Part shown: positions 6,172 to 6,674 of the stretch, one piece after another
Position numbering within the stretch: position 1 is the stretch's first letter
How the letters are laid out: each line of letters starts with the position of its first letter
Assembly: GCA_012514445.1 (NCBI GenBank)
Contig: JAAZAI010000543.1
Coordinates: 1-6,674 of the forward strand
Direction of reading: 5' to 3'
Source of the DNA: Lentisphaerota bacterium
GTDB taxonomy: Bacteria; Verrucomicrobiota; Kiritimatiellia; RFP12; UBA3636
Length of the DNA stretch: 6,674 nt
Position numbers and translations under genes: made by a program
The notes under the pieces: model-generated
What the model was told of the DNA's origin: nothing
The model's database searches: none
Seen by the model: only the letters and a program-made list of their open reading frames with translations

Positions 6172-6674
6172 ATGGCAAAGAAGAACAAGGGCATTGACTA
6201 CGCGAAGGACGTCTTCGCGAAGCTGGGCGTGGATGTCGAGAAGGCCGTGGCGGAGACGCTGGCCATCCCCGTGTCGCTGCACTGCTGGCAGGGCGACGAC
6301 GTGGGCGGATTCGAGAAGGCGGCCGGGGGCGTCGACGGCGGCCTCGCCGTGACGGGCAACTACCCCGGCAAGGCCCGCACGCCCGAGGAGCTTCGCGCCG
6401 ATTTCGAGAAGGCGATGTCGTTCCTCCCCGGCACCACGCGCATCAACCTCCACGCCTGCTATGCCGAGCCCGTCAAGGGCAGGTATGCCGACCGCGACGC
6501 GATCACGTACGACAACTTCCGCAACTGGGTCGAGTGGGCGAACGCCCTCGGCATCGGCATCGACTTCAACCCCACCTTCTTCGGCCACCCCAAGGCCGCC
6601 GACGGCTGTCCGCTGACGAACCGTCGCAAGGGGATCCGCGACTTCTGGGTCGAGCACGGCCGCCGCTGCCGCGA
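6172..6674 (+). CDS. rhaA: L-rhamnose isomerase, N-terminal part (cut by window end)
   Basis: RhaA converts L-rhamnose to L-rhamnulose in the cytoplasm, the first step of rhamnose catabolism. Only 167 codons plus two bases are present, about 40 percent of the usual ~420 aa; the frame is open to the window edge with no stop. The start is supported by AGGAG (6160-6164) 7 bases before ATG. Family blocks are clear: PVSLHCWQGDDVGGFE (33-48), TGNYPGKA (61-68), RINLHACYAE (90-99), NWVEWANALGIGIDFNPTFF (118-137) and IRDFWVEHG (155-163). The Mn2+ ligands known from E. coli RhaA (around residues 234-334) lie beyond the window, so activity cannot be judged. It lies 74 bases after dapB, without a functional link I can see. 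Other rha genes may follow downstream. Confidence 0.93.
   Translation, partial: MAKKNKGIDYAKDVFAKLGVDVEKAVAETLAIPVSLHCWQGDDVGGFEKAAGGVDGGLAVTGNYPGKARTPEELRADFEKAMSFLPGTTRINLHACYAEPVKGRYADRDAITYDNFRNWVEWANALGIGIDFNPTFFGHPKAADGCPLTNRRKGIRDFWVEHGRRCR

Noticed and set aside
5144..6657. Minus-strand open frames 5144-6070, 5874-6194 and 5941-6657
   Set aside because: They are antisense to dapB and rhaA, whose family motifs are clear; their translations show none.

Overview
The window is GC-rich bacterial DNA carrying six recognisable protein-coding genes. It looks like chromosomal core sequence from a Gram-negative-type organism. Two inner-membrane proteins, one with a large domain predicted to face the periplasm, form a Bat/aerotolerance-like pair. 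The combination of a BatD-like protein with a DUF4381-like C-terminal half, full-length DapB and L-rhamnose isomerase, plus a degenerate ATCGNN hexamer tract, reminds me of the Verrucomicrobiota/Kiritimatiellota branch of the PVC group. That placement is inference from memory and has low confidence. No mobile element, CRISPR array, tRNA or rRNA was seen.

Layout. Positions 1-433 contain no convincing gene. They hold competing hairpins (53-101), a degenerate hexamer repeat (103-138), a 9-bp inverted repeat (167-190), a cluster of GC-rich hairpins (204-318) and a candidate sigma70-type promoter (346-374). The plus strand then carries grpE (434-1126; alternative start 410), dnaJ (1129-2334) and rsmE (2366-3112), closely spaced and probably one transcript. 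A two-gene minus-strand operon converges on rsmE with only 9 bases between the stop codons. It encodes a membrane-anchored BatD/DUF4381-like protein (5175 down to 4144) and a BatA-like von Willebrand factor A protein (4147 down to 3122), with a 4-base ATGA overlap. A 121-base divergent control region (5176-5296) holds a plausible promoter for each direction. On its plus side lies dapB (5297-6097), followed after 74 bases by rhaA (6172 onward), which runs off the window edge.

How the genes fit together. GrpE and DnaJ are the nucleotide-exchange and J-domain co-chaperones of DnaK; dnaK itself is not in the window. RsmE is a 16S rRNA methyltransferase and shares only the transcript. The VWA and BatD-like proteins probably form a membrane complex, but the partners usual for this family (MoxR ATPase, DUF58 protein, second VWA protein) are not directly upstream, because dapB diverges there and rsmE faces them downstream. 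DapB belongs to lysine/diaminopimelate synthesis and RhaA to rhamnose catabolism; no functional link between them is evident.

I found no clearly new biological system. The points most worth checking are the stripped-down Bat-like pair with a predicted nearly leaderless transcript, and the hexamer-repeat/hairpin block upstream of grpE.
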